Assembly: GCA_002110485.1 (NCBI GenBank)
Contig: MOWL01000045.1
Span: forward strand, 1,116,001-1,180,000
Source: Emergomyces orientalis
Taxonomy: Eukaryota; Ascomycota; Eurotiomycetes; Onygenales; Ajellomycetaceae
Length of the DNA: 64,000 bases
Direction: 5' to 3'
Part shown: piece by piece, positions 20,596 through 34,424 of the stretch
How positions within the stretch are numbered: position 1 is the stretch's first letter
Layout: each line of letters begins with the position of its first letter
The notes under the pieces: model-generated
Databases searched by the model: none
Told to the model about the DNA's origin: nothing
What the model saw: the letters and a program-made list of their open reading frames with translations, nothing else
Made by a program: the position numbers and the translations under genes

Positions 20596-23540
20596 ACTGG
20601 CAATGTCCCGACCCCTCCCAAACAAAAGTGCTGGAGCGAAAAAAGAAATGACAGGATGATCAATACATGGCTGGCTGGGTGATGGGGGAAAAATGAGGCG
20701 TTTTTTCTTACTCTTCTTTTTTCTCCTTCCCCTTATCTATCTCCTGATAAAACATGTGAAAAGGGGGGCGAAATGTGACGACTTGGGACCAATCTTAAAG
20801 GTTATATAGTTTAGTTGCTTTTTGTTCTTTTTACGCCCCATGCTGTTTTCTTATTTCCCTTTTCTCCCATTTCCCCTGGCATTTTTTTTTTTTTTAATGT
20901 CCTCCTAGTTAAAAAGGAAAAATGGCTTTACGATTTATTTTCTTCTTTTTTATTAGATGGGCCTTTTCTTATCCCCCTAGCCCCCCCTTTCCCTTTGTGT
21001 TTTTATGAGTACGAAATCCAAAAAATTCCAAATATTAATGACCGTTCTATTTTTAAAAAATTTCTTTTTTCTTTTTCCGAGGCCTTTCCAAGAAACTGGA
21101 TTTCTATATTCCTTCTTTTGTTCCTGCTCCTCTTCTTCATATTCTTCTATCTTTGATCTGGTTAAACCTCATGTGATCTTGCATTGGAAAAAAAAAGGGG
21201 GGTAAATCGCGGTGCCAAATGAACGCCGCTGTCATGGTATGGTTTTCGCATGTCATATACGTGGCCCGAATCCCTACCCCCGCCATCCCCATTCGACAGC
21301 TTCAGGGACCTCCCGGCATCGTGGGTGTTCAAGAAGCTTAGATATTAAAACTAAATAACAGTCTCATGTTCAATCTCTACCTGATGCTGAAAAGAAAAAT
21401 AATAAAGATGTTCAGCGGCTCCAGCCTGTTTTCTACTGACAAACTTTTGATGAATGATTTAATTATTCTTTCATCATTGGAAATGGTCTTAGAAGTTGGA
21501 AGAGTAATTAGTCTTGTAGATGATTTTGTTCTTCCTTTTCTTTTTTTTAATTTCATTTTGCTTGTTTTCACTTTTCTTCCCTGCTCTAATAAACTATTTT
21601 TTTCTTTTTTTTCCTTTTATTTATCTGTAACTGTGATTTCTCTTTTCAGGCTGTCATCATTACCAGGAATCTCTGAAGAATGTCTATGTATAGCTTGGTA
21701 GCCATAATATATATACCTATACTATTGGTTGATAATTTATTTTCCGTTCTATTTATTTGTAATTCTCCCCTTACAGGGAATCACTTGTTTTGTAACAACT
21801 CTCGTTTCAGATCAAGATAGCATGTAAGTTAACTGGATAACATTAGCTGGCTAGGCAAGGGGGATGTGCCAAAATGAGGGATTTCAAGCCATCGTTGTTG
21901 CATTCAGGGATAGTACTGTACATTTAGGTATACTTTTAACAGCCTCCTGAAGGTTTCCGGTAATTTCTTTTATTTATGCAGACAGACCTGCGTGAATCGA
22001 GATTTTAACCATGGGTTTGCAAGAATGCATGCATCAACAGCGGGTGGTAGCAGCGTGAACATGCCAGAGGCACCTCTCTATCCATGGCCTTTTGTGCCCT
22101 CGCTAGCTATTCCATTTTTGGTTAATATGTGCTTCTATGTTTCGGAGACGAGAGAGAAATAGAATGAACAGAATAATGTTCATAGACATCCAACTAGATT
22201 CATGAAGAGTTCCAAGGTTGCCGGCCCCTCAAACCACAAGAAACCAACCACATCCAGCGCACCGCAACCGTCAAATCATAGCCACTCAGAGTTCAAGCAT
22301 CTGGATGAAGACAAAACGCCAGCAAATGCAACAACCAATGCGAATTCGGCACACGGCCTAAAAATACCAATACCAATACCAACGTTGGGCGGTTCTGCGG
22401 TAAATTACCACCAATGATGGGCGAGCTGCCTGCCAAGCCCTAGTGACTGCCGTACAGTGTGACCAGGCACGTCATTATGGCCGTTCTGGGCGGTGGGTAT
22501 ATAAATAGCTGGGCTGTGGCAGAAACAACCTTGAGCTAGCCAACATCGTCATCTTCCTCAACATCAAACGTCAACATCCACATCCACATCTCATTCTCCG
22601 TTTCTAATTCCTTACCACTCAACTGACAATAAGAGGGAAAGACATCTCATTTTGGGCCAGACGTCTGGGGGCGTACTTTGCTCTTATTTCCTTGGATCCT
22701 CCGCTGCTCAAAAGCTCCCTATAATTTCTCCCAACCGACTGCCTGCCTGTCCGGCACCTGTATACTCGCCCTTCGAGAAGGCAAAGTCTTTGCTTATACT
22801 CGATGTCGATAAGAAAAAGAATATAGCCTTCAGACACTCACTAGGTAAGCAAGGATTTTCGTTATTAGCTTCCCTTGCAATGGTTGCTGTAAATAGACTA
22901 TTCAAAGAAGATTCCCATTATCTTTCCCTCTGCCCTTTCTTTCCCCCTTGTTCGTCAAGTATTATCACTACTTCCCAATACCAATTTACCCCTCCTAAGG
23001 CCGTTTGTTTGACCTCGACCTTGTTGAGTGTCCTACCTACCCTACTTCTTCACAGTTTTGGATTCCTTCAGCTTTGTATGCGCCCGTCGGCTGTTCACAC
23101 CAGATTTCATGTATCTCCCCTTTGACTGGGTCATACAATATCCTCTCCATCTCTCAACGACTGAGTCTTGCTGAAGCAGACGACAGTGAAGAAGAGTTTA
23201 TGCCCAAGTGCCGAGTAAAAAAAGACGAGGAGATGAAGAATATTATATGGAAAATCGCGCCGGGCAAGAACAAGAAGAAAGGATTCAGCGGGTGAAAAAC
23301 AACCAAAATAAGGAAAACAAACAAGGGAAATACATATTTAAAGAGAGAGGTTTTAGTTTGAGTGGAGAAGTTCCTCAAGTTCCGCATTTTTTTTTGTACC
23401 ATCCTTTCTCTGGAGAAGCAGCAGACTTTGCTATTGTGCTTTAACAGCTTGCCCAAACCCTCGCCGAGACTAATTAAAATTAACAGCTCCGTCTCCTTTT
23501 ATTTGACTGTTTACAGTTACCTCCCAACCCATAAGAAAGA
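20596..23540. other. Long intergenic region between TEF1 and AIM21
   Basis: 2.9 kb. The left half is T-rich trailer-like sequence with homopolymers. A 71-codon ORF at 22202-22417 is Asn/Ser/Pro-rich and unsupported. From about 22600 to 23540 the + strand is pyrimidine-rich with possible leader introns (a GTAAGC donor near 22844 and several T-rich acceptors), so this part is probably the AIM21 5' UTR. Confidence 0.5.
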
Positions 23541-26500
23541 ATGTCAACGAAGGCATTTCCTCCAGTTCCTCCTCGGCCGTCCCGGCCGTCCCGGTCTCCC
23601 CATTCTGGATCATCTCCAAACCCCGAGATGCCAAAAGTGCCTCCCCGCCCAAACAGCCGCCGTATTGACCGCTCTGACTCCCCTAACCACGACACCTATG
23701 CCCCATCACCATTAAATGAATTGCCAACTGAGTCGGGTACGAGACATCGACACTCAAATGATGCCTCCAATACTCCCGCTCGCCCTCCTAGCGTTACTCT
23801 CCCGTCGGTTGGTCAAGAAGGAATGGAATATGCGGGTCTAGAATACCGAAATGCAAGTGCGGATAACGGGGAACAAAGTCAAGACCCTCCTGTGGAAACA
23901 CGGAGTGTGAATCGCGATCTGCATCTCCACGCTCCCAAGCCGTCATTACCGACTTCCAGCGCTAAAGCGCAGGTGCAGGCCGTTACCCGAACCGACTCGC
24001 AACAGGCCGCCGCGGCGGGCTTTGGGAAAGTTATATCCTCCCCAGATTACGATGATACGGATCGCTCAAGGTCCAGACATACAGGAGCCAACGGTTCTCG
24101 TCAGGAATCGTCAATTGCTTCAACAGATCGTCGGGCATCCTTACATTTTGGAGAGGAAGGAGGCATTCCCGAAATTGGCCGGCGAGTACCTATGGACCCT
24201 AATGCAGGCGATGTGCAAGCGCCGTCGCCAGCTCCATATGGTGATCATGGAAGTGAAGGGCATCATCATGGTCTAAGTAGCGGTGGGCGTCACCACCAGC
24301 GTACTAGAAGTGGTCGAGAAAATTCCCTTCCACCAGGGAGTTATGGGCTACGCGGTCATGGGGTACAGCCGAGTGACAAATTTGAACGAGCGTGGTATGA
24401 GAAGCACCCTGATGAACTAGCACGCCAGGAACAGGGTCAGTATGGGCCAGGTCTGGGGAACCAACGACCTGAATGGGCCTTGAGCAGTGATGATTTAAAT
24501 AAGATCGTTAGGACCTCTGCAAGTACAGGTTTTGGTCTCGGTGAGATAATTTAAATTAAAATGAATATACCGTCTTTCGCTGTTGGGAAATTATTCTAAC
24601 TTCTTATAGCAACTCATGCAAACGTTGTAGGCACACCAGAGGAAGAACTAGGGTACGTTGCGACCGATGAACTTGCATCTCGGCTTGCTTCTGTACCTCC
24701 AGAGTCCCGCTTGTCTAAGGGTGAGTATTTCCGGTCGCATGGCCGAGTAGAATCCCCCTCGAAGGGATCTGTTGTTGTTACTGGCGCAGCGGATACTAAA
24801 CATGGTGTTCCAGAAGCAGACCCCCATGAGAAAGAGGAGGTAATCCATATTGACGAGCCGCTTCATCGCCAACACCACCCTGACGGCTTTGCCCCCGCCC
24901 CAGAGGATCACAAACCACATGGCGCTCAATCATTGGAGGAGCCTGGTTGGGCCGAAGAGGGACCTAATGACGCCCCCGTCCTCGCCGCCGATGAAATCGA
25001 ACCAGGATCGGAAAATTTACAACCTGCAATCTCGCCCACCTTCGAGCACGGTTCTCCTAGTCTTAACAGCTGCAGTCGATCTCACAGCCGCGCCGAAAGT
25101 CGTCCGAGTAGCCAGCCCGTCAGTACCCACGGTGCTGTGCCAAACATGACGAGATTTGGTTCACGTGGCGAGGAACGTGAGGACATGCATACGGCACTTG
25201 AGGATGTCGAAGAATATGAACCACTGTTCCCGGATGATGATGACGAGGCGAAAATTAATACATCTACAGAGCGATTTAAACGTCGCCCTGAGCAACATAG
25301 ATTTCCAAGTAAAGATATTTGGGAAGATGCTCCTGACAGTTTACAGCTGGAGGCTACCGTCTCAACACCTGATGTTCCAAGCAAACATGCTGATGAGGAA
25401 GAGAAGACCCCATTGGAGCCTCCAGAACAGGAAGGTTTGCAGAGCGAGCGTGAAATTTCTCCCAGACGCGGGTCCTCAGCAAAAGAACTTCAGAGTCACC
25501 TTGAGGGTGAAAAGCCGCCCCGGGCGGAGTCCAAGCAGCGGTTCCCAAGTAAGGATATTTGGGAAGATGCTCCCGACAGTCAACGACTCGTAACTACTGT
25601 CCAGACGTCTCAGGAGGAGGCGAAGCTTACGCCTCCAGAAAGCCCCGCACTCCCGGCCGTTCCTGCACGGCCATCAAAATCGATAAGCCCAGTAGAAGGG
25701 AAAGCCACAAGCCCAACTGAGCCCAGAAAACCGCCTACAATTCCTAGTCGTCCAAAACCTCAACCCCCTGCCCGACCAGCAAAACCATCATCGCGCAATT
25801 CCGAAGAAAGTCTAACCAAAACGGTATCTGCTGGCTCCACCGATTCTACAGCGCCGCCAGTTGTAAAGCCTAAACCCCCTATTCCCTCTCGACCTGGGGG
25901 GTCCAAGATCGCTGCTCTGAAGGCTGGGTTCCTCTCAGATCTAGAGGGGCGTCTGAAGTTGGGACCGCAAGGCCCTAAGCCTCAAGAAAAGCAGCCTGAA
26001 CCTGAAGAACCCGTTGAGAAAGCGCCTTTGAGTGATGCTAGGAAGGGCCGAGCGAGAGGACCAGCTAGAAGAAAGCCCGCTGCTCCTGCTACTGTTGTTG
26101 CTGCTGCTGCTGTGCCCGCTCCAGAACCTGTCAAAACGCCCGCTGCACCTAAGAACAAAGTCGTAGAGGCTTGGAATGTATGGCAGATTGGCGGAGACGG
26201 GATTCTCGTGGTTGGCGATGCTTCTCCCGCGATGCCTCTCGCTAAAGCTAAATCTGCATCACCACCAGATTTGTCAAGTGCTGAAATTCCGAAAACGGAG
26301 CCACAAACCAGCCAGCCTTCGGTACAGGCGACTAATACCATTACCACCGTACCTCAAGCGCCTGATGCAGATTCGGGTGCGGGTACGGGTGCGGGTGCTT
26401 CTCCTGAGATGACATCGAAGCCCGTTACGAAAGATGAGGCCGATGAACCTTCTCCCGTTGCTCGCGACTCGACAACGACGTCGTCATCACCATCGCGAAA

Positions 26501-26735
26501 CCCAGAGCCAACGCCCTCAACGTCAAGCCACGACGATGGTTTAAGTTTAGGGGCACCGCCACTTGGCGAAGCGAAGATAGAAGTTGGTGGTGATACGCCG
26601 CTTGTAGCTGAACCAAGTCACGAAAAACCCGATTCAGTGCCAGATGAAGAGGTTAAGCAAAGTTCCGCACCGACAGAAACAGTAGAGAAGGAGGCTTCGA
26701 GAAGTTCAGTCTCTGCCGCCACTACTTCTTCGTGA
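23541..26735 (+). CDS. AIM21: Aim21-like actin-patch protein
   Basis: Two exons, 23541-24540 and 24610-26735, give 1041 aa. The protein is largely disordered, rich in Pro, Ser, Glu and Lys. It opens with SH3-ligand-like PPVPPRPSRPS. The motif RFPSKDIWEDAPDS occurs twice, at about 564 and 644, a hallmark of the fungal Aim21 family. Further Pro-rich IPSRPKPQPP and KPPIPSRPGGSKIAALK stretches precede a basic region. In yeast, Aim21 with Tda2 localises to cortical actin patches and limits barbed-end assembly during endocytosis; the same role is inferred here. The long C-terminal third is low complexity (Ala, Thr, Ser), with no catalytic domain. Confidence 0.85.
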
Positions 26736-28180
26736 AAGTGCTTGCGAGCTGGATGATGCTCTCCCTCTCCGTGAATATTTTCCTCTTTTTTTTATCGTTG
26801 AATTGGTTTGGTTTATCCCCGTTTGCATATCCCTTGTTCTGAATGAATCATGCGGAAAGTGGAATATAGAGCACGAGAAATATTACCAATGGAAAAACAT
26901 GGGAAAAAGCGATGGAAAAAAAAAAAAAATTTTAATTTGATGCTCAAGAAACCACCACTTTTTAAATTCATTGATTTACGCTTAATTTTTTGTTTTGTTT
27001 GTGTTTCAATTTTTTAATTTTGAGTGATCCCTTCATACTTTTCTCTGCTTGATCAAAGTCGTCGCCCACAGCCCTCCAAGTTTGTCCCCCTTTCCCTTCC
27101 ACAAAATCAAACCCCATTTTGGACAGGAAGAACAGCATATCTGAACTAGCCAGCCATGTTTGGGATTATTTTTGATGACAAATAGGCTTATTTGCCATCT
27201 ACCTTCTAAGCTCTATGCATATATTTATGTTGTCATATACACCTCCTTCCCAGCCTAGATTACAACAAGTCAAGGAAGAACCAAAAAACACTGCTCTCTC
27301 TTCGCACCGTATACACATATATATATAGCTTTGCTGTTCTTTTAAAATAAAATACTTTCATACGCCAACCATGTCATTCTATGGAACCATTTGTGTCGTT
27401 TGTACTATAGAGTAAAGGATAACCAATAAGTCAACTAACTGGACTTGTCGCTCCGTCCTCCGTAGAATATTACTGCTACTCTCCTGGCCCAAGTGATGAA
27501 GATAAAAAACGATAGAATTGAATCAATCAATCAATCAATCAATCAACAAATGGACTTGAAGGAAGAAACACACGTACATGATGGTCGAATCGAATCCCAA
27601 CCATGCAGACACTACCTTCCGAAAACAATACTGGGGGGATTCGTAGACATGCAAAATGGCGCAAAAAAAATAAAAAAATAAAAAATAAAAAAGGTAAAGG
27701 AAAAGAGCATCCACCCCCCAATTGAGAAGAAAGTAATTTAAACACAGGAAACAAACAAAAACAGGACTCCACAACCGTGCCGTGCCGTTTTTTGCCTAGC
27801 CCTTCCTTGCCTTGCATGTCAGAAATTAACGAAAGGAAGCGAAAAAAGAAGTACCAAAACCCTTCTCCCCCTCAAAAAAAAACAACACAACTGGGCTGGG
27901 GAATAAATGAAACAGGGAAGGTAGGCTGCCAAAAGAAAGAGTAATTCCCGCAATCGTAATGAACCCCGATGCCACCAACGTGATACAAAAACCAGCAACT
28001 AAAAGAAAGCTAAAAGTATATAGATATATCTGTATATGTATATATATATACCTCTGTCCAGATATTGATACTGTACAATGACAAACCCCGCGCAGTAAAA
28101 AAAATAAAAATATATATATATTTTTGGGGTGGGGGGTAAAGGGAAAAGAAAAAGAAAAGAAAGCCACCGTTTTCATTAAT
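26736..28180. other. Convergent 3' intergenic region
   Basis: 1.4 kb between the AIM21 stop (+) and the DUF1765-like gene stop (-). A/T-rich with homopolymer A and T runs and an AATC tetranucleotide repeat at 27521-27544. No supported gene. Confidence 0.6.
27521..27544. repeat. AATC tetranucleotide microsatellite
   Basis: Six perfect AATC units in non-coding DNA. Confidence 0.9.
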
Positions 28181-31100
28181 TCATTTCCGGAAGCTTTCCA
28201 CGCCCAGAATTGGGATTTCGACTGCGTCGTCGCTAGGAACTCCCTCATCACGTCGCCGTGCGAAGAAATTATCACACTCGCAAACAACCAGTGCCCACTC
28301 CGCCAGCGCTCGACCAGCATATTTACTTGCAACGAGGGGATGATGTTGATATCCTTCCCTTCCGTCGGGATATTGGTTGGATATGAAGGAGGTGACGACC
28401 GTTAGGTTAGGTTTTGGAGCGGTGGCCATGTTTATATTTGAAGGTTTGGTAAGGCTGGAAGCTGCAGTTACAGTCGTTGTTGCTGTTGTTTTTGAGATGG
28501 AATTTATCTCGGCGCCTTCGCTGTCTGAGCCGTCGTCTGAATTGGTTCCAGATAGAGAGACGGAGGGTGATCCGTCGGCAGAGTCAACTAGTTTGACATC
28601 TTTTGTACGAAGAGACTGGAGGAAAAGTTGGGCTGGGAGCGGAAGGGAAGGTGGGAATATGCGTCTGTCCCTGGATGGCCATCTGGCACGATCATTCCAC
28701 TGAAGGGAAAATCTGAAGGTGTATTTCGGCTGTTTTTTCGTGGGGGCCTGTTGGATTTCATTTTCAGACGACCCTTCACCAGGGTGTGTGTCGTCGTTCA
28801 CTTTGAGTTCGCATTCATCATGGCTAGTCTTGGTTGGAGTTACTTCCCCTGGTTTCACGTTGGAGGAGCTGACGAAAATGGTTTTCAGTGACTTCCATCT
28901 CTTTTTACTTGACGGCGGAGGAGACTCGGAACGAGAATTACTAGGCTCGATGTCAGGCAACGACCCATGGCTTTTGTACGCTGATGGCTGGCCGGACGAG
29001 GTTGTTGGGATAATATTGTCTAAACAGACAAATAACGAGGAGGTGGGCTGGTAGTCGTTCCTTATGATGAGAATTCGACGTCCAGGAGCTGGGCTGCAAG
29101 GTGCAGTTGATAACGGCTGAGTGAATTCTCTTTCGGCCTTGGATTGGCAAAACAGAAAATAGTTCCAAATACCACCAAGTCTGTCCAATAAAGTATTGTA
29201 TATACGCCTAGGAGGGTGAACGTTATTAGTCATTTATTAACCCATCCATTGATTTGGGAAATTTTATTCATGAATACTCACAAGTCTAGTGCCGAAGGCT
29301 TTCCCTCACACCGAGATAACCGCCAGCATAACAGCCTGTGGAAATAAGCGCGAACCATTGGGTTCCAATGATTAAAGTATCTGTAGAAATAGGTTTCGTG
29401 CAAGAGGATTCCCAAGCATAAGGCTTCTTTTCTCTCGTCAACCCTATTTACCTCGTTCCAAGTAGCATAAATGAACGAGAAAGCCCTCACTTCCGTGAGG
29501 GAGTTGTTGCTTTCCATCATCTGCTTGCAGACATCTAACCAAAAGTCCCAGTCTAGTAGATCAGGTTGGTGAGTGGATTCGCAATAAGGCGGGATAACCG
29601 AAACAAGCTCTTCTACAAAGTCAAACAACACAAAGCATGCGTTATGATCGAATAGAGAAATTTTTTTCGTGGCGACCTTCAGGATGGTGCAAAAGTTTTC
29701 CGTAAATGTTTGCTTAATAGACAAGTCAAGGGATCGATCTGTGACAATGTCCCTTAGTAATAGGATGAGGCGATTTTCGGACATGACGCGCAACGAATTT
29801 GCAGTTCCCAGGGGTATAGCAGAAGCAGAAGCATCGGTACCATCGATGAAATCGTCAAATGTCGTTGATACTGTTGAATTGATATTATCCACTGAAGAAG
29901 CAGTGGACTGTTTATTGAGTGTATGTTCCACAACAGTCAATATCTGCGCATGAACCGAAAGAAGTCCCGGAACGAAGATATATTTCGATCTTTCGCATCC
30001 AGAGGGTAAAATCCCGGCGACCAAGATATGAAAATGCTTGGCAAAAACGAAGAAAAGATCAGTATCCCGCCCTGACCAACGAGAAACCCATGGCCCTGAC
30101 CAGTTAACGTTGGTTGCACCAAGAGGTGGAGGACTCCTTTGCCGAAGACAGCGGACAATACTTGCATGAGACCTGAAACATAAGGATTGAACCGTCGTAG
30201 GGAAATATGATGAGATATAGTCGGAGATTTCAGCCCTGGCATTGGCGCTCCTGTCCACGTTGAATCCACCTAAAACCCTTCGAAGTGTATCAGGAGTGGT
30301 GTTCCACAACCGTACAAGAATGTCCGCAACACCAGGGCAGAAAAAAAAGGCATAAGCGCAAGTTTTCCCAGCAAAGGTTACAAGACTAGCTGGAGTTTGT
30401 CTCATTGACAATTTGTCAATGCAATATCCGATTTGTGATAGGAGATTTTGAGCGAAGATGTTCCGGATGTTATGGTGTATTGATTCGATGAGAAAATCTG
30501 TCCCAGTTGATTCAAGCGATGTGTTGGACCTTGAAATTGGGGTTTGGATGTTGGGTGCCGTAGGCGTAGAAGGTGACGGGGAATCATGCAAGGTTGGAAT
30601 ACGCCATTCTGATCTTGTCATTATTCCAACTATTGCTTCTAGAAACACTGGCCTATCGACTCCACTCAAGGATTGGCTAGTTCTCCCATTGAGAACCTCT
30701 AGTAGGCCCGTCCACCATTTATTTAAGATATTTATCCGTCTATCAAGGTCTTCAGGCCGGAGACACTGGCAGGATGAGTGATTCGCGTAGCGTGAGAGGA
30801 AAGGAAGGAGTGAGGAACGAAGAACGTTGGCCTTGAGAGAACTACTTTTCGAATGGAATCTTGGCTTGTTAGCTGACATTATTTCGGAATTCGACTTGGC
30901 CATATGACTTACTTTTGGTAGTCTGCATCAAGACCCCTAAAGGCAGACCAAAGCTCGTCCTTTTTCCGAGGCGGATCTACTTTAAGCTGGGGCAATTGGC
31001 CAGTGCGCTTCTGGGGAACGGGGGGAATATCTTCATTTGACCCAGAGGGAGAGCTGGAGAGCCGGTCTAATGAAACTCTCGCACGCAGTGAGGGGAAGGG

Positions 31101-31763
31101 GCGTTTTTGGGAATTAGTAGTAACCTCATTTTTTGCCTTGGCTGCAAAGCTGCCCGATTTTCGATTGCCTTTGACCAGAACATTATTTCGCTGAGATTTT
31201 TCAGTAACGGAAGGTTGTTGTGCATAAGGGCCGTTTGGTTTGTTCTGTGAATCCTTGTCAGGAGTGCCACTGCTGGTGGTATCAGCAGAAGCTACACCGC
31301 GGGGTTTTGAAGTCTTGATCGTTTTTTCCTTGGGTGGTGAAGGAGACGGAGACCTTGATGATATCCATGGCTTGCGAGCTAAGGTTGCAATTGTACTTGA
31401 CACCGAGCGTGATTTCGAAGGCCGTTCCGCCGACAAGGTCTTCTCAGTGCCTTTCTGATTTGATGATGTCGTTGGGCGTTGGGTGTTTCCATCTTGAAAG
31501 GAAGTGGAGTCCTCATTTGCTTTTGGTCTGCCATTTGATAAGCGGATAGAAGCTTGGCGTAGAACTTGCTTGCCAGTCATGAAGCTATCCTGATCCAGCT
31601 TCACTTGTCTTTTGGATGACTGGGGCAGATTCGTCTCTGAAAACGTCCTTTTCACATCAGATTGCGCTACATTGGAATCCAGAACGGGTAAGTGGTTATA
31701 ACTGGCGGAACGAGGGAAGGGAGAACTAGCGTCATTTTGGGCCTCCGCGGTCGAGTTAGGCAT
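28181..31763 (-). CDS. Large DUF1765 (UPF0592)-like protein
   Basis: Three minus-strand exons, 31763-30913, 30859-29282 and 29207-28181, give 1151 aa. The first intron (53 nt) and second intron (74 nt) were placed where frame and the conserved string DYQK/FHSKSSSLKANVLRSS are restored. Residues 1-270 are a basic, Ser/Pro-rich disordered leader. The middle part (about 270-850) holds the conserved block with LRSSLLPFLSRYA, GKTCAYAFFFCPGVADILVRLW and WDFWLDVCKQM, which I recognise as the fungal DUF1765/UPF0592 family of unknown function. The C-terminal part is again Ser-rich and acidic, with a final region around ILIIRNDYQPTSS. Several hydrophobic stretches occur but I cannot claim true membrane helices. 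It is the only gene on its strand between AIM21 and ATP14. Confidence 0.75.
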
Positions 31764-34424
31764 GCTCTCAAAGGAGAACAGGAAACCGTTGAGAGGAGGA
31801 GTGTACGTATTAATATCAAGAGGTGTCCGGAAGAGATGGAAGCCGGCGGAGCTCTACGGGATCAAGGAGAGACCAGCTCTCCGCCGAAAAGACTTCTTTA
31901 AACCCGCAAAGTCAAACCATTGGCAGATTTAGGACGAGCTTTAGCACGGCGCCTGGGCAGTGGAGAATTTGCTCGTTGGGGAATCGAGTGGGAAGCGCGT
32001 TTCTATGGGGGGAAAAAGGTAACGACGGCGGTTGAGTAGGAGAGCGAAAAAGTGCGGGCTGGACGAGTGACAACTCTAGACAGGAGGGGAAAGAATAATT
32101 GGGAGCCGGTTAGCGGATAGATAATACTTAAAAGCCAACCATTATTGTATAAAGGCTTTGGTTCAATTTTCAAAGGCAAAACCATGGAATGCGAAAAGAA
32201 GATAGCACTGAACTCACAGTCTCGAAGCTTACATCCGAGATGTTACTATATGGGGGTGATTCAATTCTGATGCAAGCCCCATGCAGTCAAGCAGTAAATT
32301 AAAAGGTGGCCCAAGGGCTCAGGTGGATAGATGTGCATCAAAATGCTTCTCTGCGGCAACGACAGATAAAGAGGAAATGGCGTATGAAAGAAAATAAGGC
32401 AGGCGAAAAAGGAAAAAGAACACGAAAAAAAGCGAGGGGCAACAAAAGTCGAGGAGTGAAACGAGGTTGAAATGAAAAAAAAGGAGAGGAAGAAGAAGTA
32501 GAAAAGAAGAAGAGGAGGAAGATGAAGACTTGACAAGAAGAACTAACTGTTCTGTCAAGTCAAGTCAATGACAAAATGGGGAAGAAGAAGCAGATGATCT
32601 GATCGATGTACGAAGTTGGCATTTGGCGTGTTTGAGCCTCAGCCCATGCCTAGCACCGCCCGCCTGCTAGTATTTTGAACTAAATATGTACGGTTCATTT
32701 ATTAAAAGGATTTATTTAAGTTAGCTTCCTGAGCGTCATTATCTTGCTTTCGTCTTCTTGCTGAGCGAACGAACGATCTTCAACTCTTTCGTACTATTTA
32801 GCGTGGATTGTGTCTTGGTTTATTTTGCCACCGATACCATGCCCTGTGCTTTGGCGCTCTACGATTCTATTTGTTTACAACAAGCAAGCGGAAGAAGAAT
32901 ATAAAGGAATGGAAAAATAAAATAAAATATTTAACGAAGGGAAAGAAAAAGAAGGAAAAAAAGAGGAAGAGAGAGGAAGGGAGAGGAGGGAAAGTGATCT
33001 ATGAATAGTAACAGCAAACAAACAAAAAAGGTAGAATTTGTTAAGTTACTAATTATGAGGCGGAGGGCGGATTAACTAGAAAAATACTCCTCCTGTTCCT
33101 CTCGCAAGGTTTAATTAAAGCAAACTTGTTCTGCCGCTCTTCCGTCATGGGGGCTCGGTTTGATTTGCCTTTTCATCGCTCGCTGGATGTCCCAAAGAAT
33201 TATATAAAAACTCAACCATAAACCGCGTGGGATTTTAGAACATAACTGCCCACCCAGAGTTTTTGGCTCAACAAATTGTCCAGATGTTACCCTTCCACAA
33301 CGCCCGCAGCTCTTTTGTGTCCCACCGGCGACAAATAATTATGAATTGAATGATAGGAATACGATTCATATACGAAGCGCGCTTCGCTGGCATCAGCTCT
33401 ACTAAGTAAGTAATGTAATAATATGTCGTTGCGGGCTGTCAACCTGCCAGCCCAAAACAAGGCATGGCCCAGAACTATTTTGCGTGGCTGAGTTGCCTGC
33501 AAAACATAGGAACTTATGCACGAACAACGACAGACAGACAAACCTTGGAATCCTGGCCAATCTGTCCATACAGTAACATGTTTTTCTTGTTTTCAGTTCA
33601 CTGGGTGCTGGGTGCTGGGTCTCGTAATAATTTTTTTTATTTTATTTAAAAAATGAGCCAACAGCCCCTTTGCAGTCAGCCTGATGCGCAACAAATGCTT
33701 GCTTTCCCGTGGTATCGACTATGTGTTTTCGAAAAACAATTCTCTCTGCCTAAAATTACTTTCTCTTTTTTCTTTATTCTCTCTCTTACCATGTGTGTGA
33801 AAAGGGAAACGCAATTGATTGTGTTCTTTTTCGATATCTAAGCCAACTAGGTGATTGCCAACAGATTATTACGGTGGATGTACAGTGCAGCGCCTGTACA
33901 TGTATAAACTTTCTTCACTGGGCATATCCGCTGCTGTGTCCAGGAATACCGCTGATGCTCTCACATACAAACTTGAACCAGTGGCACTGACACTTCCAAT
34001 TCTGACATTAACTTTGTTCAAGACTATGCTTGTTTGGCGGAATTCTGCGTATGATTTTTTTAAATTTTTTTTAAATTTTTTTGAAATTATTCAAAGCAAT
34101 CGTATATTAATTAGCCAACATCGGCAATATCCTTCTAGAAATACCGTAGTGCATAATATATTCGAATCGGAAAGACTCTGAATGTGTCGGCTCCCCAGAA
34201 TCTGCTATGAAGCATAGCCTGACCGCAAAATTCAATATAGCACATTGAGCCAACAAGGAGAATGAACTGATAAGCAGGAACATGAAAAGAAAAAGAATAA
34301 AATGGGTGAGGAACAAAAAAAATTATTTCGAGGTGTATAGATTTACAGAAATTCCGGTGTACATTCACAAATACACAAGGTCTATTGAAAGGCGCGCTTT
34401 TATTTCTTCCCGCAAACATCTAAT
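31764..34424. other. Long intergenic region, purine-rich in part
   Basis: 2.7 kb with no supported gene. From about 32380 to 32530 and 32880 to 33000 the + strand is extremely A/G-rich. A run of alternating T and AAA blocks sits near 34050-34085. Probably leader of the DUF1765-like gene on the left and trailer of ATP14 on the right. Confidence 0.55.

Noticed and set aside
22202..22417. 71-codon ORF, Asn/Ser/Pro-rich
   Set aside because: No family resemblance, no splice context that extends it, and simple repeats (ATACCA units) at its 3' end; likely chance.
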